From contig NZ_CP157276.1 of NCBI RefSeq assembly GCF_040024445.1, forward strand, positions 4,960,001-5,024,000: a stretch of 64,000 nucleotides of DNA, given 5' to 3'. Made by a program: the position numbers and the translations under genes. Shown piece by piece: positions 27,915 to 37,339 of this stretch; position 1 is the stretch's first letter, and each line of letters opens with the position of its first letter. The notes below the pieces were generated by a model. The model saw nothing but the letters and a program-made list of their open reading frames with translations, was not told the origin of the DNA and made no database searches. The stretch comes from Prescottella soli (lineage in GTDB: Bacteria > Actinomycetota > Actinomycetes > Mycobacteriales > Mycobacteriaceae).

Positions 27915-27926
27915 GCCCCGAGCCTA
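27915..27926 (-). promoter_or_regulatory. Leaderless promoter -10 element of the LysR gene
   Basis: TAGGCT (minus strand, 27926-27921), then 6 nt and the GTG at 27914. It lies in the 88 nt LysR/XdhC divergent region, where LysR autorepression would be expected. Confidence 0.5.
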
Positions 27927-28002
27927 CGACGGCGTCCCCGCCCGCAACCGGCGAATGAACCGGTCTCACCAGCGGCGACGGCCGGGGCTGGAGGCTGACG
28001 CG

Positions 28003-29130
28003 ATGCGCGACGTCTTGTCCGATCTGCTCGCAATCTGGCGGGCCGGCGACACCGCGGGATTGGGCACCGTAGTGGCGACGTTCCGGTCCGCGCCGCGGGA
28101 TCCGGGGGCGGCGATGGTGGTCGCGCCGGACGGCCGGGTGGCCGGATCGGTGTCGGGCGGGTGCGTCGAGGGCGCGGTGTACGAGTTGGCGTCGGAGGTC
28201 GTGGCAACGGGCGATCCGGTCCTCGAGCGGTACGGCGTGAGCGACGAGGACGCGTTCGCCGTCGGGCTCACGTGCGGCGGCATCCTCGACGTGTTCGTCG
28301 AACCCGTCTCGCGCCGCACCTTCCCGGATCTCGACGCCGTCGCCGCCGACATCGAGGCGCAGCGGCCGGTCGCGGTGGCTACCGTCGTCGATCACAGCGA
28401 TCGCGCGTGGGTCGGCCGCCACCTCGTCGTGCGCCCGGACACGACGACCGGAACGCTCGGTTCGCCCCGTGCCGACCAGGCCGTCACCGACGACGGGCGC
28501 GGTCTGCTCGCGGCCGGCCGGACCGCCGTCCTCGAGTACGGCCCGGACGGGCAGCGCCGCGGTCAGGGCCTGCGGGTGTTCGTCGCGAGCCACGCGCCGC
28601 CGCCGCGGATGCTGGTGTTCGGGGCGATCGACTTCGCGGTCGCGGTCGCGCGGCAGGGCGCCTTCCTCGGCTACCGCGTCACCGTGTGCGACGCGCGGGA
28701 GGTGTTCGCGACCGCGAGCCGGTTCCCGACCGCCGACGAGGTGATCGTCGACTGGCCGCACCGGTACCTGACGGCGCAGGCCGAGGCCGGCGCGATCGAC
28801 GGCCGCACCGTCGTCTGCGTGCTCACCCACGACCCCAAGTTCGACGTTCCGCTGCTCGAGGTCGCGCTGCGGCTCCCCGAGGTGGGGTTTGTGGGGGCGA
28901 TGGGGTCCGAGCGCACCCACCGCGATCGTCTCGCCCGGCTGCGCGAGGCCGGGCTCTCGGACGACGAGCTGTCCCGGCTGTCGAGCCCGATCGGGCTCGA
29001 CCTCGGTGCGCGCACCCCGGAGGAGACCGCGGTCTCGATCGCGGCCGAGATCATCGCGCGCAGGTGGGGCGGACACGGCCGACCCCTGCGTGACCTGCAC
29101 GGACGCATCCATCACGAACAATCCGGATGA
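28003..29130 (+). CDS. XdhC/CoxI-family maturation factor
   Basis: A 375-residue cytoplasmic protein with an N-terminal XdhC/CoxI domain (GSVSGGCVEGAVYELA, LTCGGILDVFVEP) and a C-terminal Rossmann XdhC_C domain (MLVFGAIDFAVAVARQGA, then VGFVGAMGSERTH, LSSPIGLDLGARTPEETA). XdhC proteins bind molybdenum cofactor, help add the terminal sulfur and insert it into xanthine-oxidase-family enzymes. The motif cysteines SGGC and TCGG are intact. The ATG at 28003 follows CTGGAGG. It is the first gene of the locus; 108 nt with a possible second promoter separates it from coxM. Confidence 0.9.
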   Translation: MRDVLSDLLAIWRAGDTAGLGTVVATFRSAPRDPGAAMVVAPDGRVAGSVSGGCVEGAVYELASEVVATGDPVLERYGVSDEDAFAVGLTCGGILDVFVEPVSRRTFPDLDAVAADIEAQRPVAVATVVDHSDRAWVGRHLVVRPDTTTGTLGSPRADQAVTDDGRGLLAAGRTAVLEYGPDGQRRGQGLRVFVASHAPPPRMLVFGAIDFAVAVARQGAFLGYRVTVCDAREVFATASRFPTADEVIVDWPHRYLTAQAEAGAIDGRTVVCVLTHDPKFDVPLLEVALRLPEVGFVGAMGSERTHRDRLARLREAGLSDDELSRLSSPIGLDLGARTPEETAVSIAAEIIARRWGGHGRPLRDLHGRIHHEQSG

Positions 29131-29156
29131 TCACGGCGGGTGAGTGGGCGCCGCGA

Positions 29157-29184
29157 TCAAGTGATCGCTGAATCGTGCTTGACG
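29157..29184 (+). promoter_or_regulatory. Possible coxM promoter with overlapping inverted repeat
   Basis: TCAAG (29157-29161) and CTTGA (29178-29182) form an inverted repeat with a 16 nt spacer. The right arm overlaps TTGACG (29179-29184), a good -35; CACGCT about 18 nt further is a weak -10. The arrangement would let a bound regulator control coxMSL separately from the XdhC gene. Confidence 0.35.
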
Positions 29185-29238
29185 CCCGCGACCGGAGGGG
29201 CACACGCTGGAACCATCCCGCACTGTGAGGAGTGCCAC

Positions 29239-30123
29239 ATGCAGGTTCCGGGACTGTTCGAATACGAGCGCGCCACCGACGTTGAGAACGCGATCGCGCT
29301 GCTGGATCGACTGGGGGACGAGGCGCGGGTCGTCGCGGGCGGGCACAGCCTGCTGCCGATGATGAAGCTGCGCCTGGCCAACCCCGAGTACCTCATCGAC
29401 ATCAACGACCTCGTCGACGAACTCGGCCACATCGCAGTCGAGGGTGAGGTGGTGCGCATCGGCGCGATGGTTCGGCACCGCCAGATCCTCGAGTCCGACG
29501 AGCTCGCCGCGGTGTTCCCCATCTTCCGGGACGCCGAGCGGGTGATCGCCGACCCGGTGGTCCGTAACCGTGGCACCATCGGCGGCTCGCTGTGCCAGGC
29601 CGATCCGGCCGAGGATCTGACGACCGTGTGCTCGGTGGTCGGTGCCGTCTGTGTGATCCGCGGGCCGACCGGGGTGCGTGAGGTCCCGATGGCCGAGTTC
29701 CTCGTCGGGCCGTACGAGACCGCGGTGCAGGGCAACGAGATCCTGATCGAAGTCCGGATCCCCCGGGTGCGCTCCGGAGCGAGCGCGTACACGAAAGTGG
29801 AACGGCGCGTGGGGGACTGGGCCATCGCGGCCGCCGGGGCGGCGCTGTCGTTGGACGGCGACCGGGTCGATGAGGCGTCCGTGGGGCTCACCGCGGTGGA
29901 ACCGGACGCGGACCGGGTGGCAGCCATCGGCGACTTCCTGCGGGGGCAACCCGCCACCGAGGAGACGTTCCGGCGGGCCGGTGAACTCGCCGGGCAGGCG
30001 TGCGAGCCGGTCACCGACCCACGCGGCACCGCCGCCTACAAGCGGCACCTCGCCGACGAACTGACCGTCCGGTCGCTGCGCACCGCCGCCGAACGGGCCA
30101 CCGCCACACGATCGGAGACGTGA
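29239..30123 (+). CDS. coxM: CO dehydrogenase medium subunit (FAD)
   Basis: A 294-residue flavoprotein of the xanthine oxidase family. FAD-binding motifs [13 protein letters not shown] near residue 35 and [16 protein letters not shown] near residue 110 are intact, followed by the CO_deh_flav C-terminal domain. In the CoxMSL heterohexamer it passes electrons from the 2Fe-2S clusters to FAD and then to the quinone pool. GAGGAG precedes the ATG at 29239. The stop is 1 nt from the coxS start. Confidence 0.95.
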   Translation: MQVPGLFEYERATDVENAIALLDRLGDEARVVAGGHSLLPMMKLRLANPEYLIDINDLVDELGHIAVEGEVVRIGAMVRHRQILESDELAAVFPIFRDAERVIADPVVRNRGTIGGSLCQADPAEDLTTVCSVVGAVCVIRGPTGVREVPMAEFLVGPYETAVQGNEILIEVRIPRVRSGASAYTKVERRVGDWAIAAAGAALSLDGDRVDEASVGLTAVEPDADRVAAIGDFLRGQPATEETFRRAGELAGQACEPVTDPRGTAAYKRHLADELTVRSLRTAAERATATRSET

Positions 30124-30124
30124 G

Positions 30125-30618
<494 letters not shown>

Positions 30619-30622
<4 letters not shown>

Positions 30623-33021
30623 CCACACTCGACGAGACGCCCGGGACGGTCGATCCGGACAGCGCCTCCAACGACGGCAAGCCGTGCGGGCACGGCCGGA
30701 TGCTGCGCAAGGAGGACCCGCGGTTCATCCGCGGCCAGGGGCACTACGTCGACGACGTCCAGCTGCCCGGCATGCTGCACCTGGCGATTCTCCGCTCGCC
30801 GATCGCGCACGCGCGCGTGGCGCGGGTGGACACGACAGCCGCGCAGGCGCATCCCAAGGTCTCGGCCGTCGTCACCGGTGCAGACCTCGCGGAGAAGGGC
30901 CTGGCGTGGATGCCGACGCTCTCCAACGACGTGCAGGCCGTTCTCGCGACGGACAAGGTGCGGTTCCAGGGGCAGGAGGTGGCGTTCGTCGTGGCCGAGG
31001 ATCGGTACTCGGCCCGCGACGCGCTCGAGCTGATCGACGTCGAGTACGAGCCGCTCGACCCGGTCATCGACGCGCGGACCGCGCTCTCGCCCGACGCCCC
31101 CGTCATCCGCACCGACCTGGACGGCAAGACCGACAACCACTGCTTCGACTGGGAGACGGGCGATTCCGACGCCACCGAGGCCGTGTTCGCGAGGGCCGAC
31201 GTCGTGGTGCGGCAGGAGATCGTCTATCCGCGCGTGCATCCCGCGCCGATGGAGACGTGCGGCGCGGTGGCCGACTACGACGCGGTGAACGGCAAGCTGA
31301 CGCTGTGGTCCACGAGCCAGGCCCCGCACGCGCACCGCACCCTGTACGCGCTCGTGGCCGGGCTGCCCGAACACAAGATCCGCGTCATCTCGCCGGACAT
31401 CGGCGGCGGGTTCGGCAACAAGGTGCCGATCTACCCGGGCTACGTGTGCGCGATCGTCGGGTCGCTGCTCACCGGCAAGCCGGTCAAGTGGATGGAGGAC
31501 CGCAGCGAGAACCTCACCAGCACCGGGTTCGCGCGCGACTACATCATGGTCGGCGAGATCGCCGCGACGTCCGAGGGCAAGATCCTCGCCGTCCGCACCG
31601 ACGTCCTCGCCGACCACGGTGCGTTCAACGGCACCGCGGCGCCGCTGAAGTACCCGGCCGGCTTCTTCGGGGTGTTCACTGGCAGCTACGACCTCGAGGC
31701 CGCGTACTGCAAGATGACGGCGGTCTACACGAACAAGGCGCCGGGCGGCGTGGCGTACGCGTGCTCGTTCCGCATCACCGAGGCCGTCTACCTCGTCGAG
31801 CGACTCGTGGACTGCCTGGCGTTCGACCTCGGCATGGATCCCGCCGAGCTGCGCCTGAAGAACCTGCTGCGGCCCGACCAGTTCCCGTACACGTCCAAGA
31901 CCGGATGGAAGTACGACTCCGGCGACTACGCGACGACGATGCGCAAGGCCATGGACATGATCGGCTACGACGATCTGCGCCGCGAGCAGGCCGACAAGCG
32001 CGAACGCGGCGAGCTGATGGGCATCGGTATGTCGTTCTTCACCGAGGCCGTCGGCGCCGGGCCCCGCAAGGACATGGACATCCTCGGCCTCGGCATGGCG
32101 GACGGCTGCGAGCTCACCGTGCACCCGACCGGCAAGGCGGTCGTCCGGATCTCGGTGCAGACCCAGGGGCAGGGGCACGAGACGACGTTCGCGCAGATCG
32201 TCGCCGAGGAACTCGGCATCCCGCCCGAGGACATCGACGTGGTCCACGGTGACACCGACAACACCCCGTTCGGGCTCGGCACCTACGGCAGCCGCTCGAC
32301 GCCGGTATCCGGGGCCGCGGCCGCGCTGGTCGCGCGCAAGGTCCGCGACAAGGCCCGGATCATCGCGTCCGGCATGCTCGAGGTGTCGGTGGCCGACCTC
32401 GAATGGGAGAAGGGGAACTTCCACGTCAAGGGCGACCCGTCGGCCGCGGTGACGATCCAGGACATCGCGATGCGCTCGTACGGTGCCGGGGACCTGCCCG
32501 ACGGCATCGAGGGCGGACTCGAGGCCCAGATCTGTTACAACCCCGAGAATCTCACGTACCCGTACGGCGCGTACTTCTGCGTCGTCGACGTCGACCCGGG
32601 CACCGGTGAGGTGAAGGTGCGCCGCTTCCTTGCGGTCGACGACTGCGGCACCCGCATCAACCCGATGATCATCGAGGGGCAGGTGCACGGCGGCATCACC
32701 GACGGGATCGGCATGGCGCTCATGGAGATCGTCGCGTTCGACGAGGACGGCAACTGCCTCGGCGGCTCGCTCATGGACTACCTGATCCCCACCGCGCTCG
32801 AGGTGCCGCACCTCGAGACCGGGTACACGGTCACGCCGTCGCCGCACCATCCGATCGGGGCCAAGGGGATCGGGGAGAGCGCGACCGTCGGCTCGCCGCC
32901 GGCGGTGGTGAACGCCGTCGTCGACGCGTTGAAGCCGTTCGGGGTGCGCCACGCGGACATGCCGCTGACGCCGTCACGGGTGTGGGAGGCGATGCAGGGT
33001 CGGGCGACCCCGCCGATCTGA
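30619..33021 (+). CDS. coxL: Form I CO dehydrogenase large subunit (Mo-Cu)
   Basis: An 800-residue catalytic subunit. The active-site loop reads AYACSFR with Cys382, the exact form I signature of true CO dehydrogenase; form II enzymes have a different loop. In the characterised enzyme this cysteine ligates copper beside molybdenum bound to molybdopterin cytosine dinucleotide. Other cofactor-site text includes [18 protein letters not shown] and the glutamate in [17 protein letters not shown]. The reaction is CO + H2O to CO2 + 2 e- + 2 H+, with electrons going to the respiratory chain. GTG start overlapping the coxS stop. Confidence 0.97.
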
Positions 33022-33034
33022 GAAGGAGATGCGA

Positions 33035-33928
33035 ATGGACCTCGCTGCGCGCGCCGCCCAGTTGACCGGTGAGCGGCGCCCCTACGTGCGCGCGACGGTG
33101 GTCCGTGCCCAGCAGCCGACGTCGTCGTCGCCGGGCGACGGCGCAATCGTGTTGCCGGACGGCACGATCGAGGGTTTCGTCGGCGGCCACTGCGCGCAGA
33201 ACTCGGTGCGGCAGGCCGCGACCGATGCGCTCGAGGCGGGGGAGAGCCTGCTGCTGCGGATCCTGCCCGACGGCGGACCCGAGTACCCGGATGTGCCCGG
33301 CGCCCGGGTCGTCGTCAACCACTGCCTGTCCGGCGGGGCGATGGAGATCTTCCTGCAGCCGTGCCTACCGGCTCCGATCGTCCGGGTGGTCGGGGAGAGC
33401 CCGGTCGCCGACGCGGTCGCGCACCTGGCGGCCGCGCTCGACCTCGACGTCCGGCGCGGCGCCACCCCGAGCGCCGGCGAAACCGCGGTGATCGTGGCCA
33501 GCCTCGGCGGTGACGAGCCGGGCGCGATCCGGGAGGCGCTGGACGCGGGCGCCGGGTACGTCGGGCTCGTCGCCAGTCGAGTCCGCGGCGCGGCGATCCT
33601 CGACGAACTCGACCTCGACGCCGCCGAACGCGGCGTTGTGCACACCCCCGCGGGTCTCGCGATCGGTGCGCGCACGCCCGGCGAGATCGCGCTGGCGATC
33701 CTCGCGGAACTGGTCCACGAGATCCGCGTCGAACACCTGGCGGAGCAAACAGCCACCGGCACAACGGAATCGGAGGCCGAGCGGCTGACGGTGATCGATC
33801 CGGTGTGCGGCATGGCCGTCACCGTCGACGACGACACCCCGCACCTGCAGATCGACGGGGAGGACTACTGGTTCTGCGCGCCCGGGTGCCGCCGCACCTA
33901 TGAGAAGGAGCGGGCGCGATGTTCGTGA
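33035..33928 (+). CDS. CoxF-like XdhC protein fused to a YHS domain
   Basis: A 297-residue protein. The first 240 residues are a two-part XdhC protein (DGTIEGFVGGHCAQNSV near residue 45; GYVGLVASRVRGAAILDEL; THTPAGLAIGARTPGEIA-like text). A linker leads to a C-terminal YHS domain (DPVCGMAVTVDD, YWFCAPGCRRTYEKE) with three cysteines. YHS domains bind copper or other soft metals. Because CO dehydrogenase needs copper and sulfur at molybdenum, this fusion may load the Cu-S part; that is inference. Start 33035 (6 nt after GAAGGAG) is preferred over ATG 33029, which touches the ribosome site. The 3' end overlaps the next gene by 10 nt. Confidence 0.85.
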   Translation: MDLAARAAQLTGERRPYVRATVVRAQQPTSSSPGDGAIVLPDGTIEGFVGGHCAQNSVRQAATDALEAGESLLLRILPDGGPEYPDVPGARVVVNHCLSGGAMEIFLQPCLPAPIVRVVGESPVADAVAHLAAALDLDVRRGATPSAGETAVIVASLGGDEPGAIREALDAGAGYVGLVASRVRGAAILDELDLDAAERGVVHTPAGLAIGARTPGEIALAILAELVHEIRVEHLAEQTATGTTESEAERLTVIDPVCGMAVTVDDDTPHLQIDGEDYWFCAPGCRRTYEKERARCS

Positions 33929-34509
33929 CCGGGCTGGTGCTGGCCGCGGGCGGGTCGCGGCGGCTGGGGCGGCCCAAGCAACTGCTGCCGTACCGCGGCG
34001 CGACACTGCTCGACGCGACCCTCGCGGCGGCGCGGGCGTGTCGGTTCCATCAACTGCTGGTGACCGTTCCCGGATCGGCGGAGGCGATCGAGGACCTCGT
34101 CGACCTCCGCGGCTGCACCGTCGTGCACTGCGCCGACGCCGGCAGCGGGTGCTCGGCCTCGGTGCGGGCGGCGCTGCGCGAGGTCGATCCGCTCGCCGCG
34201 GGCATCGTGCTGCTGCTGGGCGACCAGCCCGGGGTGACGCCGTGGACGGTGCGGGACCTGGTGGCCGGCGGCGCGATGGAGAACATCGGGATGTGCCGGT
34301 ACGCGGACGGGCTCGGTCATCCACTGTGGTTGGGGCGCAGCGTGTTCGGTGATCTGGCCGAGCTCGCCGGCGACAAGGCGGTGTGGAAGCTCTTCGACCG
34401 CGAGGACATGGACGTGTTCGAGGTGCCCGTCGACGAACGCATCCCCCTCGACGTCGACACGTGGGACGGGTACCGGGCCCTGCTCGACCAGGACCGGGAC
34501 GCGTCGTGA
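33919..34509 (+). CDS. Molybdenum cofactor cytidylyltransferase-like (MobA/MocA family)
   Basis: A 196-residue nucleotidyltransferase. The signature LAAGGSRRLGRPKQLLPYRG is at residues 8-27 and the metal site LLLGDQPGVTP in the middle. MocA-type enzymes transfer CMP to Mo-molybdopterin, making the MCD form that CoxL requires, which fits the locus. It overlaps its neighbours at both ends: 10 nt with the CoxF-like gene and 4 nt (GTGA) with coxD. Confidence 0.88.
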   Translation: MFVTGLVLAAGGSRRLGRPKQLLPYRGATLLDATLAAARACRFHQLLVTVPGSAEAIEDLVDLRGCTVVHCADAGSGCSASVRAALREVDPLAAGIVLLLGDQPGVTPWTVRDLVAGGAMENIGMCRYADGLGHPLWLGRSVFGDLAELAGDKAVWKLFDREDMDVFEVPVDERIPLDVDTWDGYRALLDQDRDAS

Positions 34510-35405
34510 TCGGAACAGCCGTGGACGCCTACTTCGCCGATGTCGACGAGCTGACCCGACGGTTCGACGCGCAGGACTACCTGCTCGACGACGGCACCGC
34601 CACCGCGCTCTTCTTGGCGCTGCGGCTGGGGCGGCCGCTGCTGCTCGAAGGCGAACCCGGGGTGGGGAAGACGACGGCCGCGAAGGCGCTGGCCGCGGCG
34701 CTCGGCACCGAGCTGGTGCGCCTGCAGTGCTACGAGGGCCTCGGCGCCGACGAGGCCCTCTACGACTGGAACTACCAGCGCCAGCTGCTCGCGGTGCGCC
34801 TGTCCGAGGCCCGCGGCGAACGGTTGCAGGAGGCCGACCTGTTCACCGAACAGTTCCTGCAGGCACGTCCGATCCTGCGGTGCGTGCGGCACCGCGGACC
34901 GCTGCCGCCGGTGCTGCTGATCGACGAGATCGACCGGGCCGACGACGAATTCGAGGCACTGCTGCTCGAGTTCCTGGGCGAGTCGTCGGTGACGGTGCCC
35001 GAACTCGGCACGTTCGTCGCGGAGCGAGCGCCGATCGTGGTCCTGACGTCGAACCGCAGCCGTGACCTGCACGACGCGCTGCGCCGGCGCTGCCTCTACC
35101 ACTGGATCGACTACCCGGCGCCGGAGCGCGCGGCTGCGATCCTGCGCCGGACCGTGCCGGGCGCCACCGCCGCGCTGATCGCGAGCGTCACCCAGTTCGT
35201 GGCGTCCGCGCGGACGCTCGACCTCGACAAACCACCCGGGATCGCGGAGGCCATCGACTGGGTGTCGGCGCTCGCGGCGCTGGGCGCCGCCGACCTGGTG
35301 TCGGCCGACGCGCTCGCGAGCCTCGGCGCCATCGCGAAGACCCCCGACGACCGAACCGTGCTGGCGGACGCCGTCGGCGACTACCTGGCGAGCGGGGCCA
35401 CCTGA
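34506..35405 (+). CDS. coxD: CoxD, MoxR-type AAA+ ATPase
   Basis: A 299-residue AAA+ ATPase of the MoxR class. Walker A GEPGVGKTT is near residue 53, Walker B VLLIDEIDRADDEF near 140, and sensor 1 VVLTSNRSRDL near 180. CoxD acts as a chaperone that, with CoxE, assembles the Mo-S-Cu site of CoxL. GTG at 34506 overlaps the preceding stop codon; a second GTG at 34521 is possible. Confidence 0.92.
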   Translation: MIGTAVDAYFADVDELTRRFDAQDYLLDDGTATALFLALRLGRPLLLEGEPGVGKTTAAKALAAALGTELVRLQCYEGLGADEALYDWNYQRQLLAVRLSEARGERLQEADLFTEQFLQARPILRCVRHRGPLPPVLLIDEIDRADDEFEALLLEFLGESSVTVPELGTFVAERAPIVVLTSNRSRDLHDALRRRCLYHWIDYPAPERAAAILRRTVPGATAALIASVTQFVASARTLDLDKPPGIAEAIDWVSALAALGAADLVSADALASLGAIAKTPDDRTVLADAVGDYLASGAT

Positions 35406-35418
35406 CGAGAGGACCACG

Positions 35419-36063
35419 ATGAAGATTGCAGACGAGTTCACGGTCGACGCGCCCATCGACCGCGCGTGGGAGGTGCTCACCGACCTCGAGAGCATCGCGC
35501 CGCTGCTGCCCGGCGCGCAGATGACCGGGCGCGAGGGGGACGACTACCTCGGCACCGTGAAGATCAAGGTCGGGCCGGTGACGAGCGAGTTCGCCGGCCG
35601 AGCCTCGTTTGCCTCGAAGGACGAGCAGTCGCGCACCGCCGTCATCGACGCCCGCGGCCGGGAGAAGCGCGGCAGCGGCAACGCGTCCGCGACGATCACC
35701 GCCCGCCTGCACGAGTCCGGCGGTGCCACCCGGGTGACCGTGGACACGGAAATGAAGGTCGTCGGCAAGCTGGCCCAGTTCGGCAGCGGGATGATCCAAC
35801 AGGTCTCCACGAAGCTGATGGGGCAGTTCGCGGCGTCGCTCCAGGACCGGTTGGCGACCGGCGCGCCCACCGAGAGCACCGGCACGCCGGTAATGGCCGT
35901 CGTTCCGCCGACACCGCTGTCCGCGGGGACGGTGCCCGAACCCGAGCCGATCGACCTCATCGAACTCGCCGGCGGCTCCGTCGCGCGGCGGGTGGCACCG
36001 TTGCTCGCGGCGATCGTCGCCGCCGTCGTCGTGTTCGTCGTGCTGCGGTCCCGGCGCCGGTGA
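35419..36063 (+). CDS. coxG: CoxG, SRPBCC-family membrane recruitment protein
   Basis: A 214-residue protein. The SRPBCC (CoxG) domain spans residues 1-150 (FTVDAPIDRAWEVLTDLESIA, then PLLPGAQM; KIKVGPVTSEFAG). A proline-rich linker and one C-terminal membrane helix follow (PLLAAIVAAVVVFVVL), ending in RSRRR on the cytoplasmic side. CoxG anchors CO dehydrogenase to the membrane and may carry quinone. The C-terminal helix fits that role. Confidence 0.9.
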   Translation: MKIADEFTVDAPIDRAWEVLTDLESIAPLLPGAQMTGREGDDYLGTVKIKVGPVTSEFAGRASFASKDEQSRTAVIDARGREKRGSGNASATITARLHESGGATRVTVDTEMKVVGKLAQFGSGMIQQVSTKLMGQFAASLQDRLATGAPTESTGTPVMAVVPPTPLSAGTVPEPEPIDLIELAGGSVARRVAPLLAAIVAAVVVFVVLRSRRR

Positions 36064-37322
36064 CCGTCCCGTCCGCCGCGCTGCTGCGCGGCGTCGACCT
36101 CGCGGCATTCGCGGTCGCGCTCGTCACGCGGGCACGGGCGGCCGGGGTGGCGGTCTCGGCCAGCGGCGCGGCCCGCCTCACCGAGGCGCTGCGGGTGCTG
36201 CCCCCGACCGGGCGGAGCCGGCTGTACTGGACGGCCCGCGTCACCCTCGTCGGCCGCCGCGGCGACCTCGAGCGGTTCGACGCGGTGTTCGCGTCGGTGT
36301 TCGACGAGGCGGTGCTGCCGCTCGACCCGGCCGCCCGGGCGTCGGCCCCGCCGGCGCGCGTCGAGCGCCGCGGACCCGACGACGCGGCCGTGGCGGCGCG
36401 ATCGTCAGGGGATCGGGTGGCCCCGCCGTGGGTGACGCGGGACGCGGACGTCGCCGGGCTGGAGGAGACGGACGACGCCGAGGCGATCGGCGTCCCGCTG
36501 CGGCTGCCCAGCCCGCTCGAGGCGATCGCCGACCAGTCGTTCGGGGAGTTCCGCGACGAGGACCTGCGGCTGCTGGGACGGTGGCTCGAGCAGGCCCAGC
36601 TGCACTGGCCGACTCGGCGCAGCCGCCGCCGCGAACCCCACCGGCACGGGCGGGTGGATCTGCGCGCCAGCATGCGGCGGGCGCGGGGGACCGGATTCGA
36701 ACCGATCCGGCTGGTCCGGTGCCGGCCGCGGGTGCGACGGCGGCGGATCGTCTTGGTGTGCGACGTGAGTCGCTCGATGCGCGGCTACGCGGACGTCTAT
36801 CTGCACCTCATGCGTGCCGCCGTGGTCCGTGGAACCGGCCACGACGCGGAGGTGTTCGCGTTCTCCACCCGGCTGACGCGGCTGACCCCGGTGCTCGAAC
36901 ATCGCAGCGCCGACGTCGCGGTGGCCCGAGCCAACGAGCGGGTCGTGGACCGATTCGGCGGCACCCACATCGCGGGCAGCCTCGCGGCGCTGTTGTCCTC
37001 GTCACACGGCACCGTGCTGCGCGGCGCCGTGGTGATCATCGCGTCCGACGGCTGGGACAGCGATCCGCCGGCCGACCTCGCCCGCGCGGTCGCGCGTATC
37101 CGTCGCCGGGCCCACCGGCTGGTGTGGGTCAATCCTCGCGCGGCCACACCGGGTTTCGAACCGGTCGCCGGGTCGATGGCGGCGGCGCTGCCCTTCTGCG
37201 ACGACTTCCTGTCCGCCCACTCGGTCGCGACGCTCGGCGAGATGCTGACGATCGTCGGTCGCGGCGCCCGCGTCCCGGAGGGCCCGGACTGGGTGAGGCC
37301 TGAGTCCGACGCGTTGTCGTAG
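36060..37322 (+). CDS. coxE: CoxE, VWA-domain assembly factor
   Basis: A 420-residue protein with the CoxE/VWA domain in its C-terminal half. The metal-ion-dependent adhesion site is CDVSRSM, and the following GTHIAGSL and IIASDGWD complete the VWA pattern. An arginine-rich basic segment (residues about 190-235) precedes it. MoxR-VWA pairs such as CoxD-CoxE act together in maturing metalloenzymes. GTG start overlapping the coxG stop. Last gene of the cox set. Confidence 0.9.
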   Translation: MTVPSAALLRGVDLAAFAVALVTRARAAGVAVSASGAARLTEALRVLPPTGRSRLYWTARVTLVGRRGDLERFDAVFASVFDEAVLPLDPAARASAPPARVERRGPDDAAVAARSSGDRVAPPWVTRDADVAGLEETDDAEAIGVPLRLPSPLEAIADQSFGEFRDEDLRLLGRWLEQAQLHWPTRRSRRREPHRHGRVDLRASMRRARGTGFEPIRLVRCRPRVRRRRIVLVCDVSRSMRGYADVYLHLMRAAVVRGTGHDAEVFAFSTRLTRLTPVLEHRSADVAVARANERVVDRFGGTHIAGSLAALLSSSHGTVLRGAVVIIASDGWDSDPPADLARAVARIRRRAHRLVWVNPRAATPGFEPVAGSMAAALPFCDDFLSAHSVATLGEMLTIVGRGARVPEGPDWVRPESDALS

Positions 37323-37326
37323 GTCC

Positions 37327-37339
37327 TACGCTGGTGGGC
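37327..37339 (+). promoter_or_regulatory. Leaderless promoter -10 element of the CopD/CtaG gene
   Basis: TACGCT at 37327-37332 is followed by 7 nt and the ATG at 37340. It starts 5 nt after the coxE stop, so the next gene has its own promoter besides possible read-through. Confidence 0.45.
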
